Source: Mortierella alpina (lineage: Eukaryota; Mortierellomycota; Mortierellomycetes; Mortierellales; Mortierellaceae). From it: DNA of 64,000 nt. Location: NCBI GenBank assembly GCA_029449245.1, contig JANATF010000003.1, positions 3,286,001 through 3,350,000 of the forward strand, in the 5' to 3' direction. Both the position numbers and the translations under genes were made by a program. Numbering within the stretch: position 1 is the stretch's first letter; each line of letters begins with the position of its first letter. Positions 10,678-23,594 of this stretch are shown here, one piece after another. A model generated the notes under the pieces. The model was not told the origin of the DNA, ran no database searches, and saw nothing but the letters and a program-made list of their open reading frames with translations.

Positions 10678-13600
10678 ATGGCAGCATCCAGGAGGCAACT
10701 GCCCGCCCCAGGACTCCACGGGACCGACTCGGATCCAAAGCAAACGCCCCACCGCTCTGCCACGGTGCAAAAGATCGCGACTCTCAGCGCGCGATTGGCC
10801 GGCTCCAGCGAGGTTGCATCAGCTGCCCGCAGCAACCACAGCCTCGTCCTTGCTCAGCTATGGTCGCAATGCTCATCGTCAGTCCCATATACATCCTCCG
10901 TGGCTACAGGAGCAATCGTGGATCTAGTGCTCAAGGATGCATTGGACTGGAGCGATGCCGTTCAGGGATGCGAAAACGCAATGGCCACTTGTCAAGGACA
11001 GGCTCTAGCCAACCTCACGCACGCGTTGACCCGGCTATTCGTGATCGCTGCAGAGGTCTCGTCCAGCCTCGCCTCTAAGAAGAGTGCAGCTCCAAGCGGA
11101 GCCGTCTTTGCGAGCAAGAACAATCGACACCCGTTCATCGCAATGATCACTATGAAGCCACAGGCAGAGACGCTCCTATTTGCGGCCATGGACACCATCC
11201 TTGACCACCGACCAGACTCGGCCTCATACCGCATCGCAGCCCTCAATATCCTAGCACCGTTCCTGGATTTTTGCATGTTGGATCGCCACGAGAGGACAGG
11301 CACTGTTTCGAGCTCGGCTATTCTATGGATTTCCAGGACGCTGAATGCCAATCTTCTCGATAATGACCTGGAGCCATTTGTTATCCACCTGCTCGACTAT
11401 CTCTACTCCGTTCCCAGCCGAATCCCCTTGGATCGAACGCAACAGTGCGCATCTCTGCAATCAATCCTCCGGACACTGGTCGGCCTGTACTGTCTACCTT
11501 CGACACAGCTCTCGCTCTCAGTAACCTATAAGGAGGCGCTCGGAGGCCGACTTTTGCTGATCCTTCTCTCTTGGATGGCCGACATGAGGCGCTTTGGTCT
11601 GGCAACCCTCCCCCTTATGCAGACGATTCAGCAACTCTTCCGCAACAGAAAGGGTTACACAGCACCGAGACTCGATTTCGACACTCTTTGGCCACTTTTA
11701 TCCTTCTTGCTGATGAACTCGCCTACAGTGGATGAGCAGTGCATCATCGTCGACTGGATGTACGCCACCCTGAATACAACACAGGAGCCTGTAGATGCTA
11801 TGATCGCCAATCTCGCCTTTTTACCCATCTTTCAGGTCATGGGGGAGACGCACTCGGACGCCACCAGCAAAAAATGCTCAGAGATGTTACAAAGGCTTGA
11901 AACTTTCCCCAGGACCATTGAAGCCAGGCCACAACCCAGCAACGAGCGTCTGCACTCGTCGGGTGTGGCTACCATGATCGAAGCAGAGGTTGCCAATCTG
12001 CGTCAAGTCTGGTTGAGCTCAGTGGAGGATGAGAACGGATTATTTTCCTTGGGTGACGACGACACGCTCACAAGCTTGGTGCTGACAACATTCATGTTCC
12101 ACCCCGACGAGAATAAGAGGATCAACGCAATTGTGCAACAAGCCCAGGTCGAGGAAGGCCGCTTGGTGACCCTTGTCCTGTTCATCTACGTGCTCCGTGT
12201 TGATCCTTCGCCACTGGTGAAACTGCAATTGCTCCAAGAGGCTATTCCGTCCTTGGTATCGTCAAAGGACGAGACTGTCACTGCCAAGATTCTAAGGACC
12301 ATCCTCACCCTGATCCATGGTGTGCCAAACGCTCCTACAGGAGCGAAAATCAAAAGCACTCACACGGGAGCTGTTGGTGTCAGGATTCTGTTTCTCATCT
12401 GGAAACGACAGCCTCGTGTATGGAAGACTCTCCGACATGTAATTCATGAGTGGGTCGATGGGCGTCCACGACTTTTCAAGACGCCCGTGAAGGGTGATCC
12501 GGAGTATGACATGGAGGTTGCTATCCTAACCACGATCAGGTACGTCGACGCCCCCATGCAGCCCTGTCCTGTCTAACATGGGCTATCTTGCGTGCTGGTA
12601 TTCACTCGCTGTTGTTGATAATATTTTTAGAGACATTTGTGCACTTGATGCAGCAGGATATGCGGAGGTACTGATCCCTTTCTTGGCTTCACTGCTGGGG
12701 TCCGTGGAACTGTATGCTTCTTCGATTTGCACCATCATCGAAACTATGAATCTAACTGTAGAAGCCAACGTTGTGGAGCCGAGAGCAGGTATGCGTTTAT
12801 TGTCACTATATCATCTGCTATCAAACAGCTCCTGATTTCCACTCATGTCCACTCTGAATTATAGCCTGGAATGTTTTACTCTGCCATGTGGCTGAACATG
12901 CCATGAAGACTCGGCACCCAGGATTGCTACAAGAAATGTGTGTCTTTTACGGCATCGTTGGATCGCGGAGTGAAGGTACGGCTCGGTATGCGGATAGTTC
13001 GCGTCGTATGTAAAACCGACATCTGATAATGTATCTACTTCATTATGATATCAACAGACACTCAGGTATTCTTGGACCTGCGCGAAGCTATCCTCGCCAA
13101 CTATATCCAACCGCTGTTATCTTCAGAGGATCCAGAAGTTTTGGCGTCGGCTTTAAGGGCGCTATCTCACTACTCGGCATCAGAGATTCTCTCCAGTCTG
13201 CCTACCGAATCGCCAGCAGCGTATATTCGGGGTCAGATTCTGGACTGCCAGGATTCAATGGTGGTGGATGAATATTCTCTGGTCCTGGACAAACTGGTGC
13301 GCTACGAACTGTTGCACATGAGGCGCGGCCTCTTTAAGGACGCTGCATCGAAGAAGGCTTCACCGGATGCACTTTCGGGCGCTAGGGAGCTGGATCGATT
13401 GCAAGGCGTGCTTTCGGTAATCGCCGGTAACATTCTGCAGAAATGGGTTTCGGGAGATGTGAATCCAGGACTACGAACAGGCTATGCTCTATCGGGCTTG
13501 CTTTGTTCGTCGGTAGTGGAAAAGAAACCTGAATCGACCCTCAGCGAGAGTGATCCGGCTAGAGCCATTAAGGCCCAGCACGGTTACCGGAACATGATGA

Positions 13601-16600
13601 CGGCAATCAAAGACGTAACCCTGACAGACCATCTGGTGGAACGTATCTCGGCATTGGAGGGATGGACTAGTCTCTTTGACGACATGTGGATCCCCAACGA
13701 TGATGCCCAGACCCTGATAATTGCAGAGACACTTGTCGCGGACCTTTACAAAAAGATCACGGAAGGATACGTACCTGCCCACTGTGCCAACGCGCTCTTT
13801 GCCATCACTGGTAAGAACACTACTGCGTTTTTTAACTGCTCTGAATACCCCTTTCCCCCTGGCAGACTATCCGCTCATTTTTATCAATGGCAACCCGTTA
13901 GGTATAACGCTCTCACTGCATCGACACTCCCATCCTGCTTCGATCGTGCAAAGCTCCATTCTCGCCAAGCATTTACTTCAGAACTACGTTCGTTCCGAGA
14001 CCCTGTCGGATGTTGGTGGCAGCGATGAGGTTCAATTTGCGGTACTTGTATCCTTGAGCTTTATCACACCTTTAGCCGCTGTGGACGAAAAATTGGTGGC
14101 CGAGGTCCTTTCTGTATTCACAGACCGTCTCAGCGCCGACATTGTAGCCCCGGGTTCATCCAGGTGCGAGAGCCGCATTGATCTACTGTCAAAACAATGT
14201 CTTCACTTTGCACTCTTCAAAACTAAGACTTCCTTTGAACGCTCGAATAATTAGCGATCTATCGAACTGGTCATCCTTTGCAGCTGGATGGGCATTCTGT
14301 AACCTGCTGGCTGGATTGGTTGATTCACCAACAAAGACAGCGGAACTAAACGAGATCTGCCACCAAACTCTAGAACAATTGGTAGCTGTCTTTGATTCAG
14401 ACGCCGCATCCTTTGCACTCACTTTGGGCATCATGATCGCCTTTCCAAGACTCTCGGTGGCTATTGCCTCTTCGTCCTCTCAAAGAACCAGAGATGGTAC
14501 TCTGAGCGTGGAAGCGGAGGCTGTTCAGACGATCAAGACAATGGCTACAACCTGCTTGGATTCCTTCGTGAATGACCAGCAAAAGGTGCTCAGTCCTCAG
14601 GCATTGGCGAGGCTACTGGGTGCGCCCTGGGTCATCGCGTTTTCAGACGCGACTGAGATATCTCTCGAGGAGCGCAAAGCCGATACAGAGCTATTGGACC
14701 GCGTTCTTTTAGCGGCTACGTCAAGGGTACTTGTCAACACATCCTCTACAGACCTATCTTGCTCCATTTGTCTTCAGTTGAGAAAGCAAAGGATCTGACC
14801 ATGATATCTCTTTTTTGAAATAGAGAGACCTGCAATCGCAGCTGGTCCATTTCACCGTTCCGTTCTGCCACCTGATTCACATCAATCTTGATGTCCGTAG
14901 CCCAACCTCCAGCGAGATCTCGCTCTTTACTGGCCGCATCCACTCGCTTGTCAACCTTATCAGGATCACACCCACCGCAGCAGCTCGACACACAGCAGTG
15001 GTGGCACTTGGATCTCTTTTTGGCATCAATTGGTCCCGGGGTCCTATGGTCACTTCTGTCGGTAGCCATGGATTATTCTCGTACCTGACATCGTCGACAA
15101 ACCCAGCAGCCATGGCATCGGTTACCAACCTGGCCGTGACAACACTGACAGAGCTCGCCGGTCTATCCATCTCAATTGCAGCAACCGGCTCTGGAGACGT
15201 GGGGCCAGGAACATTCGCCTCTGTCGTGCCTGGATATAATGCACCTTCGCCCAAGGCCTTGCTGATGATTCAAGACTTGAAGGCGGGTCGACTGGCGAGT
15301 GTTGTGCTCGGGCATGTCGCTTGCCTCGTCCACCGATTGGGGCAAGTTGATAGTGGAAAGGTCATTGGAACCAGCAGTGAGCCCAAGGACTACTCGCGGC
15401 TAGCTGTCTCAACTTCATGGCTGCGTGGACTATGGGATGCACTCTGGGAACCGCTTCAGATGGGAACTGTGCAGAGAGCCCAAAAGTCCTATGCTGCCAG
15501 TCTTGAGTTGCTCTTGTACACTGTGTATAGTCTTCCGACACCTTTGCCGGCTGTCAATTGGTTTCCACTTCTGACCCAGCTGGTAACCATGGAGCCAAGA
15601 CTGATGGCGCTCGCGATCCGGGTGGCTTTCAAGCATGCGACGACATCCACTTCGCTACTGGAGTTTTTGATTATGACCTTGTCCAACTTCAAGGCTAATC
15701 GAAATGAGACTGTGGTAACAGAGGACGACTCGGACGGCGCTCAGTCGGTCGAGGAACTGCTAGCGGGCGAAGAAGGTCTTGGCAGGATATTGACGTTAGG
15801 CGGACTGCCCCTTCTCGATGTGCAGAGCGATCAGGTCCAGGCAGAGCTGGACAAGGTCCGCGGACTGGACGGAATGGCCAAACGGGTGACCTTGCCCAAC
15901 TCGAGGGTCGTCGACTTGGTTGAACGATTGATCAAGGCGCTGTTTTTCAACCTGGATGGAACACAAAGGACAGATCAGGATCCCGAGATTGAGGTTCTTC
16001 AGCTGGTCTTCTTGGACACGTTGAGCAACCACATGAGGCACCATCGTCAGGGAGAGAAGGCGACTCTGGGGAACAGGGCGGTATCCGCCGCATCGACACT
16101 CACCGATCACGCCAAGGAACTTTTGGGAGAATTGCGGTCCATCATTTTGCGAGTGTTCAACGAAGTCGTTTTCGAGCAAACAATGACGGCTCAAAGGGTT
16201 CTGCGACGATTGGCGGACTTGTCCCTCATGTCGATTTCACACTTTGACGCTGCTCACATGGATTCCTCTGTATCGGGACAGGATCAGCCAGATGCAGGTG
16301 CTAGAGTGTTCAAGGAGGCGATCGGTATTGCGTCGCTTTATCGGTCCGGCTATTTGACATCTCAGCAAGAGGGTCGTTTGATGCAGGTCGCCCAATCTGC
16401 ATTACTGATCGTGAGCAGCACTTCTGTGGACTCGGATTACATGTCCTTGAACAGAAAACTTGCCGAGTCTGCTATCTCTGTCCTTCTCTATGCCATGGAT
16501 GGAAGCGCAGGAATGGATTCCTCCGTGATGACAAGCGCGCAGCAGAGAAAGAGAAACTCACAGCGTGTGACATGGCTGCAGAGGATATTGGACCTGTTGG

Positions 16601-17178
16601 TCCTACTGTCCAGCCAGGGGGAGATCTTTAGAGATGGTCTGACACTCCTGTTGGGAGGCGCGATTTTGCTGTGGTGGGAGGATAAGGGCAAGCCTGCTTC
16701 TGGGCAGCAGGATGTCGATCCAGAGGATCCGGCAGCCGCCATGCGTAAAGCCCCTAGGGATGATGCGGAAGTGAATTTCATGGCGCTGACAGACGACCAT
16801 GAGCTCCAGCTCCAGCAAGGCGATGGTCGTACAGCAGAGAGGATGGATTACAACATTCTGGAGGACGACCGGTTTGAGATGTGGCACCAGCGGTTTGTAC
16901 AGAGCGTTTCTCTGTATGGCTCGGGTCTTGGAAGTGAGGATTGTGCGCTTCAGGGGCGTCGGTGGTCCGTCTCGAGTCGCCTGGGGCTCCTATTGCCAGA
17001 TATCATCATGAACATTCGAGGTGCTGGGTCGTCTGTAGGTGATAGCCAGATCGCCAGCAGATTGCTCGGGCTGATGCTTGATCCGCATGTGGAAGCATCT
17101 GAGAAGCAGACACTGATTGTGCTGCTTCGACGCATGGAAGAGCTCGTCCCGGCGACTCAGAGCTGGGTGCTGAGGTAG
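10678..17178 (+). CDS. FOCAD: Focadhesin-like HEAT-repeat protein (DUF3730 / RST1 type)
   Basis: Seven exons: 10678..12539, 12631..12788, 12865..12975, 13058..13810, 13866..14163, 14255..14726 and 14824..17178, all in phase, giving 2002 aa. The whole chain is helical and repeat-like, as in an alpha-solenoid. The best landmark is a segment around residues 500-680: SPLVKLQLLQEAIPSL, then an RDIC junction across intron 1, then AWNVLLCHVAEHA. This matches the focadhesin DUF3730 region. The C-terminal half (for example LPAVNWFPLLTQL) fits the focadhesin C-terminal part. Family members act with the SKI/exosome mRNA-decay machinery in animals and plants; that role here is inference. A good start context (cgccATGG) supports ATG 10678. 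The intron at 14727 uses a weaker GTACTT donor and is the least certain junction. It converges on LOA1. Confidence 0.72.
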
Positions 17179-17362
17179 AGAGATAGATTGACAGTCATCA
17201 CTAAAAAACGCTCGCTAGTGTGAAAATCATGAAGACGCGCTACCCGCGACTTTATTTTTCGTATGCAGATAGACATCTTTTTGCGCGATATTTTGGTGAT
17301 GACAAGATGCTCAAACGTTACTGAAATGCGATTGTAAGGGCAGAAAAGGCAGGATTGTGTTG

Positions 17363-19244
17363 TTAATGTCTCTTTGGGCGTCCCGATCCAGAGGCCGAGG
17401 TGCTGGGTCTCTGAGCTGCTGCGGTCTTCTTGGTCGCACCAATGCCGTTGTTGCGAAGAATGAAGTAGTCGAGAAAGTCGGCCTTGTCCTTGACATTCAA
17501 CCCCAGCTTCCTGAATCTAGTGACACGGCCCATGAGGTTGATGATCACTCCTCCAAGAACATCCTCCTCTACAGCCTCAATTGTACCGATCGCTGCACCC
17601 GAGGGTGTGCTTGAGAGGCCATCCAGGGCCGAGAAATGAACGTTGGATGGAGATTCCTCGGGAGCGAGACTCTTGATCGAAAGTGTGTTGTAAAATTGGG
17701 CACAGGTACGGAAGAGGTGCCCGAGCCGATACGAGTTGTTGAGCCCGACTGTGAAAGTCGGAGCAAACTTATGGTAGTCGTATTTGAGGGCCATGATGGT
17801 GATGTCGATGGAGGTCTCTGGAACCGTGCAGTCTTTAAAAATAGGCACGAACTTGAGAATAGCCCTATTGTTCGTGGTAGTACCCTAGGTTGGCCATGCA
17901 CGCGTTGTAAGAACAAAAACGGGTATTGTTTGAGATTTGTGTGACCAGAAATGCAAGATATATCCAAAAGATGACTTGGCAAGTGTGTAGTCAAGACCCC
18001 CCCATTACTCACTTCTGGAAAGACGACGACGGGTCCAGCGCCTTTCTTCTGCATGGATTTCACAAACTCCACAATGGGCAAGGTCTGCACACCTTCTGGT
18101 GGTGATAACTGAGGGTAACTCCCTGAGAGCAACAATGCCTCCCACAACGACACCTGGCGGACGGTCAATGTCTCGTGGTAAATCTGTGTGAAGACGGGAT
18201 CGTATCTATCCAGTGTTTAAGAGAGCCGATATGTTTTTAGCACATTGGGACACAATCGATTGATCCGCGCGAATATCAAACGCTGGAGAGCGAACTGGCA
18301 TTTTGTTTGGTGTTTTTTTTACGCTACCGGAATGCGAGATACAGGACATCAATGTAGGATGACCAATTGCAAACGATCAACTCTCCCGAGGCAGTAGCAG
18401 CCCTCCTGTTTGAAGCCTGCGTCTTGTTAGACCCCGAGCTACGTCTGCAACAGAACCCATGATGCGGAATGTCAATCGAATTGTGTACAGTGAGCTGACT
18501 GGATGTGAAAAAATAAAATAGACATGGATATGGGCACTAAAAGTGTCGAGAGCCCTTACCCTCGTCTCAACGAAACAACCTCGCGCTTGATCCAAAAGAA
18601 TCCGAGCAAAGCTAAGATGACTCTCAGAAAAACAGCAGAGATCAAGCGATGGTAGACTCTATGAATGGGACCCAAGGGAGACTACAGAGGATAAGGTTAA
18701 ATGATGCGGTCATTACATTTACAACTGTATATGCGTGCTATCCTCACAGGTCCTCAACACAATAAAAATGCCATACCAGTATTATCCCCAGAGTTTGTAG
18801 AATGACTAGCCCGAGAGCCACGATGCCAACCAGGATCAGCTTGATGGCTCCTGTGAGGGGCTTGACGATCAAGAGGATGGCGGTGAAGATCTTTTGGATG
18901 GGTGAGTGATCTGCATTGGCAGGCTATCAGGGCCAATTGAACGTTGAAGAAGCGCTTTTGTTTAATAAGGCATAGTCCCAGCGGCCATGACTGGAGCCCA
19001 GCTTCGATCGCCACAGGGGATAAGGCGTGTTTCGGCTTACCACCGGCGGCAGAAACGGCTGGATGCCTGTTCCCTGATCCTGTACGGCATATGTATATAC
19101 AAAAAATCCGAGAATGTAGATGAAGTGTTGAATGCTGTTAGTCCTCGGTTGCACTCTTCATCTTCCTGCAGCAAAGCAAAGAGAGGTCCCTGGAGGTGGT
19201 GAAGATGATGATGCACTTGCCCTCCAGCGCGAGAACTTTTCCAT
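17363..19244 (-). CDS. LOA1: Lysophosphatidic acid acyltransferase, LOA1/Vps66 type
   Basis: This is a membrane-bound acyl-CoA lysophospholipid acyltransferase family of ER and lipid droplets. Seven exons: 19244..19221, 19079..19041, 18923..18777, 18681..18560, 18444..18328, 18205..18013 and 17884..17363, giving 387 aa. The tiny first coding exon (MEKFSRWR) joins DQGTGIQPFLPPV, the family N-terminus, across an intron with a GCAAGT donor. A hydrophobic segment follows at about residues 32-65, and a second at about 85-100. The acyltransferase block I position reads CNWSSYIDVLYL, where the HX4D histidine is Trp138. Block III is the canonical VVVFPEGTTTNNRAIL, split by the last intron. The C-terminal 60 residues are basic and Ser-rich. 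It is divergent from the Cas1p-like gene. Confidence 0.85.
19215..19220 (-). other. GC-AG intron donor (LOA1 intron 1)
   Basis: GCAAGT directly follows the 24-nt first coding exon. The acceptor ...CCGTACAG|GAT joins in phase 0 and restores the family N-terminus RWRDQGTGIQPFLPPV. Confidence 0.85.
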
Positions 19245-19903
19245 GGTGTGTCGGGTTTGAATGGATGGGCCGAAGGATTACGCAGTGTGCAACGGTGTGG
19301 AGTAAACGCACTTTTGTGACTTGGGGTAGTTGTCGCGGTCGCCTGTTGTTGTCAAATTGGACTTTTGGGTTGCACAGACACCGCATGGCTGACATGAGCG
19401 AGGACAGCGAGAGCGAGAGCACTCAATATTAGATCGCAGTCAGTGTTCCTTCCTCCCCTTCCAAAGAACCACTTTGCCGTCACTCCACTGCATCACAGAG
19501 TAGCCGCGTCAATACAGTGCCAATACCTCCTTGGGCCGCCAGGGTGCGTGCTCGCCAGGGGAAGCGACGACGGAACACACCAAGGCTGGACTAGCCTATG
19601 ATGTGCAGGCAGGCTCAGGCGACTTCAGACGCTACTGGCCAAGGGATCCTGGTCTAGCGCTCACAAGCAAACCTTGCCTCGACACGGGGAAGGACCGACC
19701 TTGGACGGTGTACAGTTCGAATCCTCCATCTCTTTTTTCGTCTTCCTCATTCAACCTCATCTCCGCGCGCTTCTCTCTCTCTCTCTCTTCACTCTCACCC
19801 AATCGCGCTCATTCGCCACTCAACCCTGCCATTCAGTGCAACACACACGTAGCGTGTATTCAAAGCACGTCCTTGTGTTAAAGGCCTGCACCTTGGTTGC
19901 CTT
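19245..19903. promoter_or_regulatory. Divergent intergenic region, LOA1 / Cas1p-like gene
   Basis: These 659 bp separate two outward-facing starts. A CT-rich run at about 19740-19800 (plus strand) precedes the Cas1p-like start, as is common before fungal transcription starts. Confidence 0.5.
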
Positions 19904-22900
19904 ATGCAGTTGACGTCCTTCTCCACAAATGCCCGCAAGGAAGGCAGCATCCCCATCCAGGCGCTCTTTTGGGGTGTAGCCGCCGCGGCCATGTCTCTGG
20001 CTGGACTCCGTCACGTCTTTGGTACGAACTGGGACCTAGGGAAAAGCACGCTCCTATAGCGGGCGGATGTAATAAGGATCACAAAGCAGTTGCCTAATCT
20101 CATTGCTTCGCCCAACGGATACTTAGACCCGGCAGACAGCACTCGATGCGAGAGTCTGCTGAACGACGGATCGTGGCTAGACAACCAAAGGACACAATGG
20201 CAGCCCAAGGGCTGCATGCTCATGCCGTACGACACACAACACACAAAGTCCTGTTTAGGAGGATCTAGGGTTGTTATGATCGGGGACTCCGTTGTCCGCC
20301 AGCTCTACTATTCTCTGGTGAAAAAAGTTTTGCCTGATGCAAACACCGATGGCGATCGGCACTCGGACATCTTCTTTCAGGACCCAGTCTCAGACACAGC
20401 ATTTGAGTTCTATTGGGACCCAGTCCTCAACTCCACAAAGACAATGGCCATCTTGGATCCCTCCACATATCAGCAAACGCCAGATGATAATATCCCCTCC
20501 ATCTTTTTGGTGGGGTCGGGGTTGTGGTACTTGAGGTATTCAGAGTGGACAGGAGGACTTGAGCAATGGCGGCAACGGATGGACGAGTTGGTTCAAGCAA
20601 TGCGCCAACATGGTCACAGCTCGTTAGGACACAATTTGTTCATCTCACCCATATCTGCTGTCAACACCGACAAGTTGTCGGAGGAACGCCTGAGGACCTT
20701 GTTGCCCAACGATATTGAGGACATGAATAATTACCTCAGAGAAGCAGTCAGACATGGCCCCATGACAGTGCCCTTCAGCTGGAACAAGATGACCATGACT
20801 GCAGCCAGTGCCACCAAGGACGGTCTGCACTATGTCGAGAAGGTCATGACCGCCGAGGCCGATGTCCTCCTCAACTTTGTCTGCAACAACAAATTGCCAA
20901 AAGTTGCGCCCATGGCAGCAACTTGCTGTTACGACTATCCCAACAACAGTGGGGTTCAGACATTCATGCTACTCATCTTTCTTGTCTGGTTGCCAATGGG
21001 CTACATAATTCAAACATGTATGAATTGCCCTGATGTTTTTAGACGCGTCCTGTCTGCTCAAATTGGTCGAGATCGCGCCGACTCTAACACCACTCTTCTA
21101 CTATGCCCCCATAGACTATCGCCAACACCCCTCTTCAGCACTATTTCCAAGTGCTGCAGTCTTGCGTGCATTCTTGATTGTCGGTGCATCGGTAGTCTAT
21201 ATGTATTACGCGGACCGCACCAGCCTGTTCGCCAAGGGCAACAAGATGTTCTCCACAGCCTCGTTTGCCTCCCTCACACTCCTGTCGATCGTGGCCGGTT
21301 GCCTGACACTCAAGAAGGCTGACAAAGAACAGCCGTTTTTAAGTCGGGATCAGACGGACGAATGGAAGGGCTGGATGCAGATTATCATCCTCATCTACCA
21401 CTACGTGGGCGCATCCAGTGTCTCGGCTATTTACAACCCAGTGCGCATGCTCGTCGCCAGCTACCTCTTCATGACAGGCTTTGGGCATTTTGTCTTCTTT
21501 TACAAGAAGGCCGACTTTGGGTTCGTCCGCGTAGCCTCAATTCTGACAAGGCTGAATTTGCTCACGATCCTGTTAACTTATACCATGGAGACAACCTATC
21601 TCTCCTACTACTTTGCGCCCCTGGTCTCATTTTTCTACCTAATCATCTACGCCATGATGTACATTGGCCACTCCCATAACCACAACCCGCTTTTCATCGT
21701 GAGCAAAATCGTTGTAACCGCCATTCTCACCGCCACCATGGTGCACACACCTGCTGTCTTGGACTCTGCATTTGGACTCTTGCACTTTTTGTTTGGCGTG
21801 ACCTGGTCTGCCTCCGAGTGGCGATTTCGGTTGCAATTGGACGTCTGGATCGTTTTTGTAGGCGCACTCTTCGCATTTGTGTTCATCAAGGCTCAGGAGA
21901 TCTCCATCACAACACACCCACATTGGAGCGCGATCAGGCAAACAACAATAATGACCGCGGTTGTTGGATTTCTTGGATACTTCGCGTTTGAGGCATCCAT
22001 GCAGAAGCTGGAATACAACCATTACCACCCGTATGTTTCCTGGATCCCGATTCTCGCTTTCGTCGTCCTCCGCAACAGTACAGCAAGCCTTCGGAACACA
22101 ACCTCGACATTTTACGCATTCATTGGCAAGTGCTCCCTCGAGACGTTTATTTGTCAGTTCCATATCTGGCTTGCAGGCGACACCAAGGGCATCCTGGTCC
22201 TCTGGCCCTGGATCGGCGATACAGGTTCATGGACGATCAATCTCGCTGTATCGACTCTGCTCTTTGTGTATGTATCACACACCCTGAGTGGAGCGACAGG
22301 AGTGCTTTCAGACTGGCTGATTACTGGGCGGGAACCTAAATCAGATACCAGTCGCTCTGCCGTACAAGTCATTATCCCACAGCACCAACCACCACCACCG
22401 CCATTATCAGGGTCTACTCCATTGAGTGCCCTTTCGAGCAGTCAAGATCGAGAATCACCAGGACCTCTCCTGCCGTTGAATATCAGGCGCCAGTCTGTTA
22501 TGGTCTCCCCTATTGCTGTCTCTGCAGGCGCTTTGGGCCCATCCACGCTCAAGAAGTTGATGGACGCAAGTCTTTTGCGAGAGGCCTCAAGTTCGAGTCC
22601 AAAGACTGCCCAGAATGAGGCAGGTCTACTTCCTCAGCAGGCTGAGGATCCATCTCGTGGGCTCTACAAGGGCAATAATGACCAAGAGAAGAACAAATCG
22701 CAGGGTTCAATCTCCAATGGCCGGGAGGGGGAGGACAGCAGCAGAAGGGCCGCCGTCGCCCTTCAAATTGACACAGCGAGCTCGGAAGGAGCATCAAGTG
22801 GCCAGTGCGCTACATCTGTGCCATCGCCTACAAGCGTCACGTTCAAGAGCCTTTGGATGCAACCCACATGGAAAGTCATCATTTTTTTTGGCGTGATTTG

Positions 22901-22925
22901 GTTGCTGAACTACGTTTCGACTTGA
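19904..22925 (+). CDS. CAS1: Cas1p-like 10-TM O-acetyltransferase (CASD1 family)
   Basis: The family acetylates glycans in the Golgi: capsule glucuronoxylomannan in Cryptococcus, sialic acid in animals. Exons are 19904..20021, 20127..21017 and 21139..22925, giving 931 aa. The chain has an N-terminal membrane anchor (about residues 17-37) and then a luminal SGNH-type domain. That domain contains CESLLNDGSWLD and WQPKGCML, and the catalytic triad is Ser94 in IGDSVVRQL plus Asp271/His274 in KDGLHY. About ten hydrophobic helices follow, including the conserved YYADRTSLFAKGNK and IYHYVGASSVSAIYNPVRMLVASYLFMTGFGH. About 190 residues of disordered Ser/Pro/Gln-rich sequence then precede a final hydrophobic segment at the C-terminus, which is unusual. 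The second intron could alternatively be a 25-nt GT..AG stretch (21018-21042); I prefer the 121-nt intron. It converges on the OFA-type carrier. Confidence 0.85.
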
Positions 22926-23594
22926 TAAACAAATCATATTGTCAACTTCAAACGTTCATGGGGCAAGGCGGAAGAATCAAGATATCTCACGCGTTTTTGC
23001 TGATGATTCTGAGACACGACGTGACGCTGATTGAAGGGAGGGGCTGAGAGAACGTGAAGAGGTGCAGGGATGCAGCGAAAAGCGCCCTTACCTCCTCCTT
23101 CGTAGCGCAGGCATCTACCCCTGACTTTATATATTCAACAATGATGTGATGAACACTCTCTTCTTGGCACCTTCAGCACAAGAAATCTGCTTCTACAGCA
23201 GAATCCTGACTGTAGCCTGTGCACCCGCAAACTGGCTGCCAGTGAACTGTGGACGGCAGTGTGCATTGTCTTCGGTTTTTTATTGACAGAGTTGAATCTG
23301 AGAGATGCTATATATATAACCATAAATTCTTAAAGTGGAGGGGGAGGGGTGGAACGAACGCATCTAGTACCATCATGGGAATGAGACAGTGTGTTCTCCC
23401 TTGGTTACAGAAACAGAACAAGGGTATTCAGATTAAGTGGAGCGGGAGAGAAAAAAAAGAAAGAGGGAAACGATGAAGAGGAGGCATGAATTATGTATGG
23501 ACGAACAACAAAATACGAGAGGGTGTGTGAGGGGAGGGTTGCTCTAAGTTGAGACCAGAAAAAATAAAGGGTGTTGGAAAGATCAGGGTGTATT
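22926..23594. other. Convergent intergenic region
   Basis: These 669 bp are between two facing stop codons. A TATATATA run lies near 23311 and the 23440-23560 stretch is purine-rich. No gene is supported. Confidence 0.5.

Noticed and set aside
14727-14751. 25-nt GT..AG stretch at the end of focadhesin exon 6
   Set aside because: Removing it leads to an in-frame stop within ten codons; the longer intron ending at 14823 keeps the frame open.
21018-21042. Possible 25-nt intron (GTATGA...TTTTTAG) in the Cas1p-like gene
   Set aside because: It would keep the frame, but 25 nt is below the size of the other introns here. The same donor with the acceptor CTCTTCAG at 21138 gives an ordinary 121-nt intron and a shorter, more typical loop.
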